Below, piece by piece: positions 1 to 6,412 of a stretch of 8,908 bases of DNA. Both the position numbers and the translations under genes were made by a program. Under the pieces are notes generated by a model. The model ran no database searches. It was given only the letters and a program-made list of their open reading frames with translations, and had not been told where the DNA came from. The stretch lies in assembly GCA_031396505.1 (NCBI GenBank), contig JANNKX010000417.1, positions 1-8,908 of the forward strand. The letters are read 5' to 3'. This DNA is from JAAFHS01 sp031396505 (GTDB lineage Bacteria; Pseudomonadota; Alphaproteobacteria; Rhodobacterales; Rhodobacteraceae). Each line of letters opens with the position of its first letter. Within the stretch, counting starts at the first letter, position 1.

Positions 1-99
1 GTGGGCGGCCCCATAAACGACTTCATTTGTTTAATAGTGTTTATCGGCGCGGGGCACATGTCCTGGCTGGCCTTGTGCACGTGGTATTTTTGGCCAGCG

Positions 100-152
100 C
101 CGGGGGTTTCACACCCCCGGACCCCCGTGGGATACTTTTGCAAAGAGGAAGA
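100..152 (-). repeat. GC hairpin plus GGATAC/CAAAGAGGAAGA element at the 3' side of the monooxygenase gene
   Basis: A perfect 8-bp inverted repeat, CCGGGGGT (100-107) and ACCCCCGG (113-120), has a 5-base loop. A second ACCCCCG copy at 121-127 could pair with the same G tract. It is followed by GTGGGATACTTTTGC and CAAAGAGGAAGA up to the monooxygenase stop codon at 160-162. Read in the direction of that gene, a C/T-rich stretch and a TATCCC box come first and the hairpin last. There is no T tract after the stem on either strand, so it is not a classical intrinsic terminator. From memory, closely similar hairpin/GGATA(C/T)TTTTG modules recur after genes in many Rhodobacteraceae genomes; I could not check this here. 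Positions 1-99 show no gene I can support, only a weak 7-bp dyad (66-72 with 92-98). Confidence 0.5.
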
Positions 153-159
153 CGCCAGA

Positions 160-1344
160 TCAGAAATCCCGCACGTCATAGCCGTAAAGCCAGTCAAACC
201 GCCGTGTCATCAGGCGGGGTGCAAGACGACCGATAAGCCGCAATCCCAGATGGGCCCCGTCGCGCCGCCAGCCCGCGAGATGAAACGCCTGCGCATTGCG
301 GGTTGACGCGTGAATGACACGCGTGACGCGCGGGGCGCGGTCGTTCTGCCAGGATGCCAAACCCGCGGCAATGGTATCGTGGGCGCCAAGATGCGCTGCC
401 AGCATTGCGGCATCTTCAAGTGCCATATTCGCGCCTTGCGCCAGAAACGGCAACATTGGGTGGGCTGCATCGCCCAGGATCGCCGCAGCGCCGTCCGGAA
501 GGGCTTTCCACCAGTGGCGTGCGACGGGATGGCGAAACAGGCCCCAAAGGTGCACTTCGTCGACAGCGTCGAGCCAGCCTTGCACGCGGGGCGAAAATCG
601 CGCAAATGCCGCGCGCAGTGCCGCCGGATCATCGCGGTGCGACCATCCTTCGGCCGCCCATTCGCCACGCTCTTCCACCGCCACGATGTTGCGCTGTGTG
701 CCGCCGCGCAACGGATAGCTGACCAGATGGCGGCCTTCGCCCATGTGTACTTCAGCAAAGGCGTCTGCGGTGGGCTGCGATGGAATCACCGCGCGCCACG
801 CAACCTGTCCGGTAAAGAACGGGGCACCCGGACCGGTCAGCGCCGCACGCAGACGCGAATGCAGCCCATCAGCACCGATCACCAGGCGCGGCGTATGGGT
901 AGCACCCGTGGCAGTCATTAAACGCGGGCGCCGCCCGGACACATCGATGCTGTCGATTTTCTGGCTGAACTGGATATCGGCACCCGCCTGAACGGCCCCA
1001 TTGTACAGCAGCGCGATCAGATCCGCGCGGTGGATAAAGGAGTATCCCTCGGGGGTGTTTGGTCTGGCCACATCCAGACGAATGAGGCGATTACCCGAAT
1101 ACCCGTCGCACATGTCGACAGCTTGCGCGCGCATCGATGCGGCATCCAGGGCCTCCGCGAGGCCCAGTCGGTGCAGCACCGCCGCCCCATTCGGGCTGAT
1201 CTGGATGCCCGCGCCGACATTTTCCAACCCTGCCGCCTGCTCCAGCACGGTGATCTGTGCGCCGCTATGCGCCAACGCCTGCGCTGCGGTCAATCCCGCA
1301 ACACCCGCCCCGATCACCACAATGTCGCAGCCCGCCAGATTCAT
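160..1344 (-). CDS. FAD-dependent monooxygenase (salicylate hydroxylase/UbiH-like, class A flavoprotein)
   Basis: 394 residues, a normal length for single-component NAD(P)H flavoprotein hydroxylases. Visible family marks are the dinucleotide fold GAGVAG at residues 12-17 with Glu35 ending beta-2, the GADG box around 157-160, and the FAD-ribityl motif GDAAHP starting at Gly291-Asp292, followed by QGANMALEDA. The C-terminal WLYGYD is typical of salicylate or 6-hydroxynicotinate hydroxylase-like proteins. Such enzymes use NAD(P)H and O2 to hydroxylate an aromatic ring; the substrate cannot be read from sequence, and a quinone-biosynthesis or aromatic-catabolism role are both possible. No signal peptide is visible, so it is probably cytoplasmic. 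I chose the ATG at 1344 because a GGGGGG Shine-Dalgarno-like tract (1350-1355) sits 5 bases upstream and the protein then begins directly before the FAD-binding strand; the frame is open to an upstream ATG at 1443, but that would overlap dksA. It lies downstream of dksA, separated by a terminator. Confidence 0.88.
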   Translation of the reverse strand: MNLAGCDIVVIGAGVAGLTAAQALAHSGAQITVLEQAAGLENVGAGIQISPNGAAVLHRLGLAEALDAASMRAQAVDMCDGYSGNRLIRLDVARPNTPEGYSFIHRADLIALLYNGAVQAGADIQFSQKIDSIDVSGRRPRLMTATGATHTPRLVIGADGLHSRLRAALTGPGAPFFTGQVAWRAVIPSQPTADAFAEVHMGEGRHLVSYPLRGGTQRNIVAVEERGEWAAEGWSHRDDPAALRAAFARFSPRVQGWLDAVDEVHLWGLFRHPVARHWWKALPDGAAAILGDAAHPMLPFLAQGANMALEDAAMLAAHLGAHDTIAAGLASWQNDRAPRVTRVIHASTRNAQAFHLAGWRRDGAHLGLRLIGRLAPRLMTRRFDWLYGYDVRDF

Positions 1345-1361
1345 TTGATCCCCCCAAATGC

Positions 1362-1387
1362 AAAACGCCGGGGCGTTTCCCCCGGCG
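1362..1387 (-). terminator. Rho-independent terminator of dksA
   Basis: A perfect 8-bp stem, CGCCGGGG (1366-1373) with CCCCGGCG (1380-1387), has a 6-base loop. On the minus strand it is followed at once by TTTT (1365-1362). It starts 21 bases after the dksA stop and ends 17 bases before the monooxygenase ATG, so the T tract lies 6 bases from that gene's ribosome-binding tract. It should end most dksA transcripts; read-through may still feed the monooxygenase gene. Confidence 0.75.
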
Positions 1388-1408
1388 CTGCTTTCCGTGC
1401 CATCCGGA

Positions 1409-1882
1409 TCAGTCTTCCCGATGCACTTTCTCGCGCCGTTCATGCTTTTCCTGCGCTTCCAGCGTCATCACCGCGATCGGCCGTGCATCAAGGCGGCGCA
1501 AGCTGATCGGCTCACCCGTCATTTCGCAATAACCGAATTCGCCATTTTCGATCCGGCGCAGCGCACCATCGATCTTGCTGACCAGTTTGCGCTGCCGGTC
1601 GCGCGTGCGCAGCTCAAGCGCGCGGTCTGTTTCCTCGGATGCGCGATCCGCGATGTCGGGCACGTTGCGCCCCGAATCCTGCAGATTGTCGATCGTCTCG
1701 GCAGACTGGCTCAGCAGCTCTTGTTTCCACACGAGCAGCTTGCGGCGGAAATATTCCAGCTGCCGGTCATTCATAAACGGCTCGTCTTCCGCTGGACGGT
1801 AATCTTCGGGCAGGAATACTTCGGCCTTCATTCCAAGACTCTCCGGTTCCGTGGGACGCGTTGACGGGTACAGCCCGGCCAT
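1409..1882 (-). CDS. dksA: RNA polymerase-binding transcription factor DksA
   Basis: 157 residues. DksA inserts a coiled coil into the RNA polymerase secondary channel and, with ppGpp, adjusts rRNA, amino-acid and other promoters. The coiled-coil tip keeps the functional pattern D76-x-x-D79-x-A81 (DIADRA), equivalent to E. coli D71, D74 and A76. The C-terminal globular part has FGYCEMTGEPISLRRLDARP, but of the four zinc ligands only Cys119 remains; the others are Thr122, Thr140 and Ala143. This degenerate finger is seen in the alphaproteobacterial type, including, as I recall, the R. sphaeroides protein RSP2654 shown to act like DksA. The ATG at 1882 has an excellent AAGGAGAT (1887-1894) 4 bases upstream. 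A second ATG at 1831 (140 residues), with GGAGAG upstream, begins nearer the conserved region and is a real alternative. It is transcribed divergently from the MoxR gene. Confidence 0.93.
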   Translation of the reverse strand: MAGLYPSTRPTEPESLGMKAEVFLPEDYRPAEDEPFMNDRQLEYFRRKLLVWKQELLSQSAETIDNLQDSGRNVPDIADRASEETDRALELRTRDRQRKLVSKIDGALRRIENGEFGYCEMTGEPISLRRLDARPIAVMTLEAQEKHERREKVHRED

Positions 1883-2001
1883 TGCGATCTCCTTTTTCTT
1901 CTGGGGCAGGCATTAGCCCAACGCGCGTACAATGTCACTAGAGCTTGCGACATTTTGAAGGCAAACTGCATCGTACGAAACGCCCGCCGCATAGGATTGA
2001 T
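1883..2001. promoter_or_regulatory. Divergent dksA/MoxR promoter region with a dyad
   Basis: These 119 bases must hold the promoters for dksA (leftward) and probably for the MoxR gene (rightward). On the plus strand TACAAT (1928-1933) is a good -10 hexamer, but no convincing -35 lies 16-18 bases upstream. On the minus strand a GTGACA-like -35 followed 15-16 bases later by GCTAAT/CTAATG is possible. The inverted repeat AATGTC (1931-1936) and GACATT (1949-1954), matching 7 of 8 when extended inward, overlaps the end of the plus-strand -10 and could be an operator shared by both genes. Promoter positions are inferred; the dyad is seen directly. Confidence 0.4.
1887..1894 (-). promoter_or_regulatory. 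Strong ribosome-binding site deciding the dksA start
   Basis: AAGGAGAT on the minus strand, with the AGGAG core 6 bases from the ATG at 1882. It is the best Shine-Dalgarno sequence I noticed in the window and favours the longer 157-residue DksA over the ATG at 1831. Confidence 0.7.
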
Positions 2002-2847
2002 ATGTCAGTCAGATTCTCGTCTACCACGTCCTATATGGCCACCGACGCACTGGCCATCGCCGTCAATGCCGCAGTGACGTTGCAGCGCCCCTTGCTGGTC
2101 AAAGGCGAACCGGGCACAGGCAAAACCGAACTTGCAAAACAGGTCGCTGCGTCACTTTCTCTGCCTTTGATTGAATGGCATGTGAAGTCCACAACCAAGG
2201 CAACGCATGGCCTGTATGACTATGATGCCGTCAGCCGCCTGCGCGACGGCCAATTGGGCGATGCGCGCGTGCGTGATGTGCGCAACTATATCCGCAAGGC
2301 CGCCCTGTGGCAGGCATTCGACGCACCGGGCCGTGTGGTTCTGCTGATCGACGAGATCGACAAGGCCGATATCGAATTCCCCAACGACCTGCTGCAGGAA
2401 CTCGACCGGATGGAATTTCAGGTGCAGGAAACCGGTGAAGTGATCCGCGCCCTGCACCGCCCCGTGGTCATCATCACATCGAACAATGAAAAAGAGCTGC
2501 CGGATGCCTTTCTGCGACGCTGTTTTTTTCACTTCATTGCGTTTCCTGACCCTGAAACGCTGGCGGCAATCGTGCGCCTGCATTTTCCTGATCTGAAGGA
2601 ATCGTTGCTGACAACCGCGCTGACACAGTTTTTTGACATTCGCGAAACACCCGGATTGAAGAAAAAACCGTCCACCTCCGAAGTGCTGGACTGGCTCAAA
2701 CTCATTCTGGCCGAAGACCTGTCGCCCGAGGATTTGCGGCGTGATGGCAAGTCATCCCTGCCGCGCCTGTATGGTGCGCTGCTGAAGACCGAACAGGACG
2801 TGCACCTGTTCGAACGGTTGGCGTTCATGGCGAAATCAGGGCGCTGA
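2002..2847 (+). CDS. MoxR-family AAA+ ATPase
   Basis: 281 residues. Walker A is GEPGTGKT (residues 35-42), Walker B is VVLLIDEID (112-120), sensor 1 is TSNNEKELPDAFLRR with Asn161, and the arginine-finger region is Arg172-Arg173. A C-terminal helical lid domain follows. MoxR ATPases form cytoplasmic hexamers that, with a VWA partner, remodel or activate client complexes, often by metal or cofactor insertion. The probable partner is the CoxE-like VWA gene at 5153-6334. I chose the ATG at 2002 because AGGA (1993-1996) lies 5 bases upstream and the protein then begins just before the conserved ATDALAIAVNAA segment; the frame is open to an ATG at 1945, which would add 19 basic, unconserved-looking residues. 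The gap to the next gene is 275 bases, longer than expected within an operon. Confidence 0.9.
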   Translation: MSVRFSSTTSYMATDALAIAVNAAVTLQRPLLVKGEPGTGKTELAKQVAASLSLPLIEWHVKSTTKATHGLYDYDAVSRLRDGQLGDARVRDVRNYIRKAALWQAFDAPGRVVLLIDEIDKADIEFPNDLLQELDRMEFQVQETGEVIRALHRPVVIITSNNEKELPDAFLRRCFFHFIAFPDPETLAAIVRLHFPDLKESLLTTALTQFFDIRETPGLKKKPSTSEVLDWLKLILAEDLSPEDLRRDGKSSLPRLYGALLKTEQDVHLFERLAFMAKSGR

Positions 2848-3122
2848 TCGCGACGTGGCTTGGGGCGAATCGGGCAAAAGAGCCATGGTTTCGCCACAAT
2901 GCTGCCATGATTTGATCACCTATCCACAAAATAATGAAATATATTGAAGTATTACGTGATAATCATGGGGAATATCTGGCGCGTGGCGTTGTCCGGACCG
3001 CCATGGGTAGATTCGAAACAATTCCAAAGATTCCCCGTCATTGACACAAAGCGGTCTACATACGGACACTCCGGACCTGTCTTCTGATCTGCAACGAAGA
3101 CCTAACATCGGACGCTGCCAAT
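2848..3122 (+). promoter_or_regulatory. AT-rich intergenic gap with a candidate promoter
   Basis: No gene is supported in this 275-base gap. A stretch around 2920-2965 is clearly poorer in GC than the flanking genes (runs such as AAATAATGAAATATATTG). A perfect -35 hexamer TTGACA occurs at 3041-3046, but the hexamer 17 bases downstream (GGACAC) is poor; TACATA at 3057-3062 is a better -10 but only 10 bases away. The word TCCGGACC occurs twice, at 2992-2999 and 3070-3077, flanking the TTGACA box, which could mark a regulator site. I infer that the gene cluster starting at 3123 has its own promoter here; the exact promoter is uncertain. Confidence 0.35.
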
Positions 3123-3578
3123 ATGTCCCTTACCGACCTGTCGATCCGCCCCATCCGGGCGGAAGACGAAGCTTTGTGGCGTGACCTCTGGGGGGGTTAT
3201 CTTGCCTATTACAAGGCCGCACTCCCCGAGGTGGTGTATGCCACGACGTTCGCGCGTTTGCTGTCTGGCAAACACAGCGAGCCGCATGGGCTGATGGCCT
3301 TTGCGGGTGGGCGGGCCGTGGGCCTGACGCATTACATGTTTCAGCGCAGCTGTTGGAAAGTGGATGAGGATTGCTATCTGCAAGACCTTTTCACGACGCC
3401 GGCCGCACGCGGCAAGGGTGTCGCGCGCGCCTTGATCCACGCCGTTTATGCCGCAGCCGACGCCGCAGGGCATCCTGCGGTCTACTGGCTGACACAGGAA
3501 TTCAACTACGCGGGCCGGATGCTTTACGATCAGGTCGGCACAAAATCCCCCTTCATCCTTTACGACAGGGCTGCTTGA
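3123..3578 (+). CDS. GNAT-family N-acetyltransferase (Hpa2-like)
   Basis: 151 residues, the usual size for a single-domain GNAT enzyme, which moves an acetyl group from acetyl-CoA to an amine. The acetyl-CoA pyrophosphate loop is visible in CYLQDLFTTPAARGKGVARAL, with R96-G-K-G-V-A101 as the R/Q-x-x-G-x-G/A signature. Motif B follows in YWLTQEFNYAGRMLYDQVG (121-139), a pattern I associate with the yeast Hpa2-like bacterial group. No signal peptide is visible, so it should be cytoplasmic. The substrate is unknown; protein or small-molecule amines are both possible. The Shine-Dalgarno sequence is weak. Its stop codon is 2 bases before the ATG of the DUF2927 lipoprotein gene, so the two are very probably co-transcribed and translationally coupled. 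Confidence 0.85.
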   Translation: MSLTDLSIRPIRAEDEALWRDLWGGYLAYYKAALPEVVYATTFARLLSGKHSEPHGLMAFAGGRAVGLTHYMFQRSCWKVDEDCYLQDLFTTPAARGKGVARALIHAVYAAADAAGHPAVYWLTQEFNYAGRMLYDQVGTKSPFILYDRAA

Positions 3579-3580
3579 AC

Positions 3581-4948
3581 ATGCGGTATGCGTCACTCAT
3601 TGCGTTGTTTTCTCTTGCTGCATGTGCCCCCGCCCCGGTGGAACAGGTCACCCAACGGCGCCCCACAGCCGATTTGTCGACGGCATCGGGGTCGTTTGAC
3701 CCGACCCTTGGTGCGTTGCGCACCACGGCTGTTGCACGGTCGAACACATCGATTGCCCGCGACTACCTTGATCTGGTGTTCCGTATGGAAAGTGGTCGCG
3801 CGATCCCCGCGTTTTCACGGTTTGAAGGGCCGATCACTGTCACGCTGACCGGGGCCGTGCCGGCATCCGCCCCAGATGATCTTGGGCGGTTGCTGTCACG
3901 CATGCGCGCAGAAGCCGGGATCGACGTGCAGGCGACGTCCGGTGCCGCGTCCATCACCGTTGAATTCCTGCCCCGCGCGGCGATGCAGGCCGTTGTGCCG
4001 ACCGCCGCATGTTTCGTGGTGCCCCGCGTATCGGGCTGGGACGAATACCGCGCCGCCCGCAACACCGCCACGCTGGACTGGACCACCGTCGAAGTCCGCG
4101 ACCGCGTGGCGATCTTCGTGCCGTCAGACACCAGCCCGCAAGAGGTGCGCGATTGCCTGCACGAAGAGCTTGCCCAGGCCATGGGTCCGCTGAACGATCT
4201 GTATCGCATGGGCGACAGTGTGTTTAACGATGACAACTTTCAAACCACCCTCACCAGCCTTGATATGTTGATCCTGCGCGCCCATTACGCGCCAGAATTG
4301 CAATCGGGCATGTCCGAGGGTCAGGTGGCAGCCGCCCTGCCAGGCGTGCTATCGCGCCTGAACCCGTCGGGTGGGTCCGCATATGCCGCGCCGGGTGATG
4401 TTGAGCCGCGCAGCTGGACCCAAGCCATTGAAACCGCCCTTGGACAGCGCGGATCGGATGCCGCGCGCAAGGCCGCTGCGGCCCGCGCGGTCAGCATTGC
4501 CATGGCACAGGGATGGCGCGACAACCGTCTTGCATTCAGCTATTTTGCCATGGGCCGGGTCAACGTCCGTTCTGACGTGGCCCAAGCCGTCATCGCCTTT
4601 TCGCAGGCCCAGCGCATTTACCTGACGCTGCCAGCAGGCACCGTCCATGCCGCCCATATTGATATGCAGTTGGCCGCATTCGCCCTGTCCGCAGGCCAGT
4701 CGGACGAGGCCATCCGCTATGCCGATCGTGCGATCCCTGTCGTGCGGCAGGCGGAAAACGCCGCTCTTCTGGCCACCTTGCATCTGATCAAGGCCGAAGC
4801 GCTCGATCTTTCAGGGCGTAGCGCCGAGGCTGACGCGCTGCGTATCGACACTGCCGGGCTTGCGCGCTATGGGTTTGGCGCGGAAGGGCAGGTACGGGCG
4901 CGTACAGCCGAAATTTCCGCACTCGCGCGGCGCGGCAACCGGGGCTGA
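3581..4948 (+). CDS. DUF2927 lipoprotein with C-terminal helical-repeat tail
   Basis: 455 residues. It begins with a lipoprotein signal: MRYASLIALFSLAAC, with lipobox L12-A-A-C15, so the mature protein should be lipidated at Cys15 and exported. Residues about 55-262 match my recollection of DUF2927, a family of unknown function: ARDYLDLVFRMESGR, CFVVPR, and DCLHEELAQAMGPLNDLYR with His194-Glu195-Glu196, then SVFNDDNF. HEE resembles part of a zinc-protease motif but lacks the second His of HExxH, so I do not call it a protease. Residues about 295-450 are Ala-rich amphipathic helices with TPR-like spacing (GRVNVRSDVAQAVIAFSQAQ, SDEAIRYADRAI, SGRSAEADAL), suggesting a protein-binding tail. The frame is open well upstream, but the lipoprotein signal and 2-base gap after the GNAT stop fix the start. 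It lies between a MoxR ATPase and a VWA gene. Confidence 0.85.
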   Translation: MRYASLIALFSLAACAPAPVEQVTQRRPTADLSTASGSFDPTLGALRTTAVARSNTSIARDYLDLVFRMESGRAIPAFSRFEGPITVTLTGAVPASAPDDLGRLLSRMRAEAGIDVQATSGAASITVEFLPRAAMQAVVPTAACFVVPRVSGWDEYRAARNTATLDWTTVEVRDRVAIFVPSDTSPQEVRDCLHEELAQAMGPLNDLYRMGDSVFNDDNFQTTLTSLDMLILRAHYAPELQSGMSEGQVAAALPGVLSRLNPSGGSAYAAPGDVEPRSWTQAIETALGQRGSDAARKAAAARAVSIAMAQGWRDNRLAFSYFAMGRVNVRSDVAQAVIAFSQAQRIYLTLPAGTVHAAHIDMQLAAFALSAGQSDEAIRYADRAIPVVRQAENAALLATLHLIKAEALDLSGRSAEADALRIDTAGLARYGFGAEGQVRARTAEISALARRGNRG

Positions 4949-4981
4949 TCCCGGCCGTTCGTGCGACGAACGGGGGCTGGC

Positions 4982-5149
4982 ATGATCGTTATCACAAGTT
5001 TGATCTTGGGCGCGCTGCTTGGCGGTGTCACAGCCGCACGGCGCGGCGGCAAACGCCTTGATATCTTGCAATATGCGGCCGGGTTCGGGATTGCCTTCTG
5101 CCTTTTGGGCGTGTTCCTGACCATCTTTGTCGAACGCATGGCCACCTGA
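4982..5149 (+). CDS. Small two-TM membrane protein
   Basis: 55 residues and unrecognised. Two hydrophobic segments are clear: residues 2-18 (IVITSLILGALLGGVTA) and about 31-50 (YAAGFGIAFCLLGVFLTIFV). They are joined by a basic loop, AARRGGKR, which by the positive-inside rule should face the cytoplasm, placing both ends outside. I chose the ATG at 4982, which follows a GGGGG tract (4972-4976), over the in-frame GTG at 4961 that would add seven charged or polar residues. It starts 33 bases after the lipoprotein gene and ends 3 bases before the VWA gene, so it is almost certainly in the same operon. A membrane anchor or receptor for the VWA/MoxR pair is possible; this is inference. Confidence 0.75.
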   Translation: MIVITSLILGALLGGVTAARRGGKRLDILQYAAGFGIAFCLLGVFLTIFVERMAT

Positions 5150-5152
5150 GCC

Positions 5153-6334
5153 ATGTTTCTGCGGTTTTTCGAAACCCTGCGAAACAACGGCGTGCCGGTC
5201 ACATTACCCGAATTTCTTGGCTTTCTTGAGGCGATGGTCGCGGGCCTTGCCACATATGACGTGACCGCCTTCTACCACATTGGCCGCACGACGATGGTCA
5301 AGGATGAACGCTGGCTTGATCGTTATGATCGTGCATTTTCGACATGCTTTCAGGGTCTTGAGAACATACCCTCAGACGACATCTTAACCGCGCTTGATCT
5401 GCCGGCCGACTGGTTGACCAAACTGGCGGAAAAGCACCTGACGCCAGAGGAACGCGCTGCGATCCAGTCACTTGGTGGCTTTGACAAACTGATGGAAACC
5501 TTGCGCGCACGCCTGGCCGAACAACAAGGCCGCCATCAGGGCGGTTCCAAATGGATCGGCACGGCGGGCACCTCGCCCTTCGGTGCTTACGGCTACAACC
5601 CCGAAGGCGTGCGCATTGGCCAAGCTGAAAGCCGCCACCAACGCGCAGTAAAGGTATGGGACAAACGGGAATTCCGCAACCTTGATGACAGCGGCGAGAT
5701 CGGCATCCGCACGGTCAAATTGGCCTTGCGAAGTCTGCGCAAATGGGCCCGCGACGGGGCCACACAAGAGCTTGACCTTGATGCAACAATCCACGCCACG
5801 GCCCGTCAGGGCTGGCTTGACGTGCAAACCCGCGCCACCCGCCGCAATGCGATCAAGGTCCTGATTTTCTTCGACATCGGCGGCAGCATGGACCCGCATG
5901 TTCGCGTGATGGAAGATCTGTTTGCCGCCGCGAAATCCGAATTCCGCAGCCTCACCACCTTCTACTTCCACAACTGCCTCTACGAAGGCGTCTGGCAGGA
6001 CAACGCCCGCCGCTGGGACGCGCAAACCCCAACCTGGGACGTGCTGCGCAAACACGGCCCCGACACCCGCGCCATCTTTGTCGGCGACGCCGCGATGAGC
6101 CCGTATGAAATCACCCATCCCGGCGGGGCCAATGAACACTGGAACGCCGAGGCAGGCCAGATCTGGCTGCACCGCGCCTGCACCCAGTGGCCACATCACC
6201 TCTGGATCAACCCCGTCCCACAGGCGCACTGGCACGACACCCAATCCACCAGACTGATCCAGTCCATCTTCGACGATCGCATGGTCCCGATGACGCTTGC
6301 GGGCCTGACCGACGGCATCAGGATGCTGCGCTAG
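5153..6334 (+). CDS. CoxE-like VWA-domain protein
   Basis: 393 residues, matching cytoplasmic CoxE-type VWA proteins that partner MoxR ATPases. The N-terminal half is helical (FETLRNNGVPVTLPEFLGFLEAM). A Gly-rich family segment (GTAGTSPFGAYGYNPEGVRIG, with its core at 140-150) is followed by the VWA fold from about 234. The metal-ion-dependent adhesion site reads FFDIGGSMDPHV: Asp241 and Ser245 are present, but the middle position is Gly243, giving D-x-G-x-S instead of D-x-S-x-S. YFHNC and FVGDAAMSP (Asp312) give the later strands. I recall the D-x-G-x-S form as normal for this subfamily. Its role is probably substrate recognition for the MoxR ATPase encoded about 2.3 kb upstream. The ATG lies 3 bases after the stop of the small membrane protein, implying coupled translation. 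It ends with TAG, 7 bases before a long palindrome. Confidence 0.88.
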   Translation: MFLRFFETLRNNGVPVTLPEFLGFLEAMVAGLATYDVTAFYHIGRTTMVKDERWLDRYDRAFSTCFQGLENIPSDDILTALDLPADWLTKLAEKHLTPEERAAIQSLGGFDKLMETLRARLAEQQGRHQGGSKWIGTAGTSPFGAYGYNPEGVRIGQAESRHQRAVKVWDKREFRNLDDSGEIGIRTVKLALRSLRKWARDGATQELDLDATIHATARQGWLDVQTRATRRNAIKVLIFFDIGGSMDPHVRVMEDLFAAAKSEFRSLTTFYFHNCLYEGVWQDNARRWDAQTPTWDVLRKHGPDTRAIFVGDAAMSPYEITHPGGANEHWNAEAGQIWLHRACTQWPHHLWINPVPQAHWHDTQSTRLIQSIFDDRMVPMTLAGLTDGIRMLR

Positions 6335-6341
6335 GTAGAAC

Positions 6342-6378
6342 GGATCATCGTCAATCTGATTCAGATTGACGCTGATCC
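6342..6378. repeat. 37-bp near-perfect palindrome
   Basis: Inner arms CGTCAATCTGA (6349-6359) and TCAGATTGACG (6361-6371) are perfect around one central T. Outer arms GGATCA (6342-6347) and TGATCC (6373-6378) extend the symmetry, leaving one mismatch (6348/6372). As RNA this would fold into a very stable hairpin of about 16 pairs with a 3-base loop on either strand. It starts 7 bases after the VWA stop. No T tract follows on either strand, so it is not a standard intrinsic terminator; it may be a 3' mRNA stabiliser, a Rho-type end or a protein-binding site. Confidence 0.85.
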
Positions 6379-6412
6379 AAGACAAGTACCACCTGTGAAT
6401 GTTGCGTGTCTT

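Noticed and set aside
1..306. Plus-strand open frame at the left edge
   Set aside because: It runs through the GC hairpin and into the antisense of the monooxygenase; no start signal, domain or sensible composition supports it.
2920..3108. 62-codon minus-strand open frame in the gap before the GNAT gene
   Set aside because: No ribosome-binding site or recognisable protein features; it overlaps the likely promoter region of the GNAT cluster.
5468..6385. Long minus-strand open frame (305 codons) opposite the VWA gene
   Set aside because: It is antisense to a convincing VWA protein and shows no family motif.
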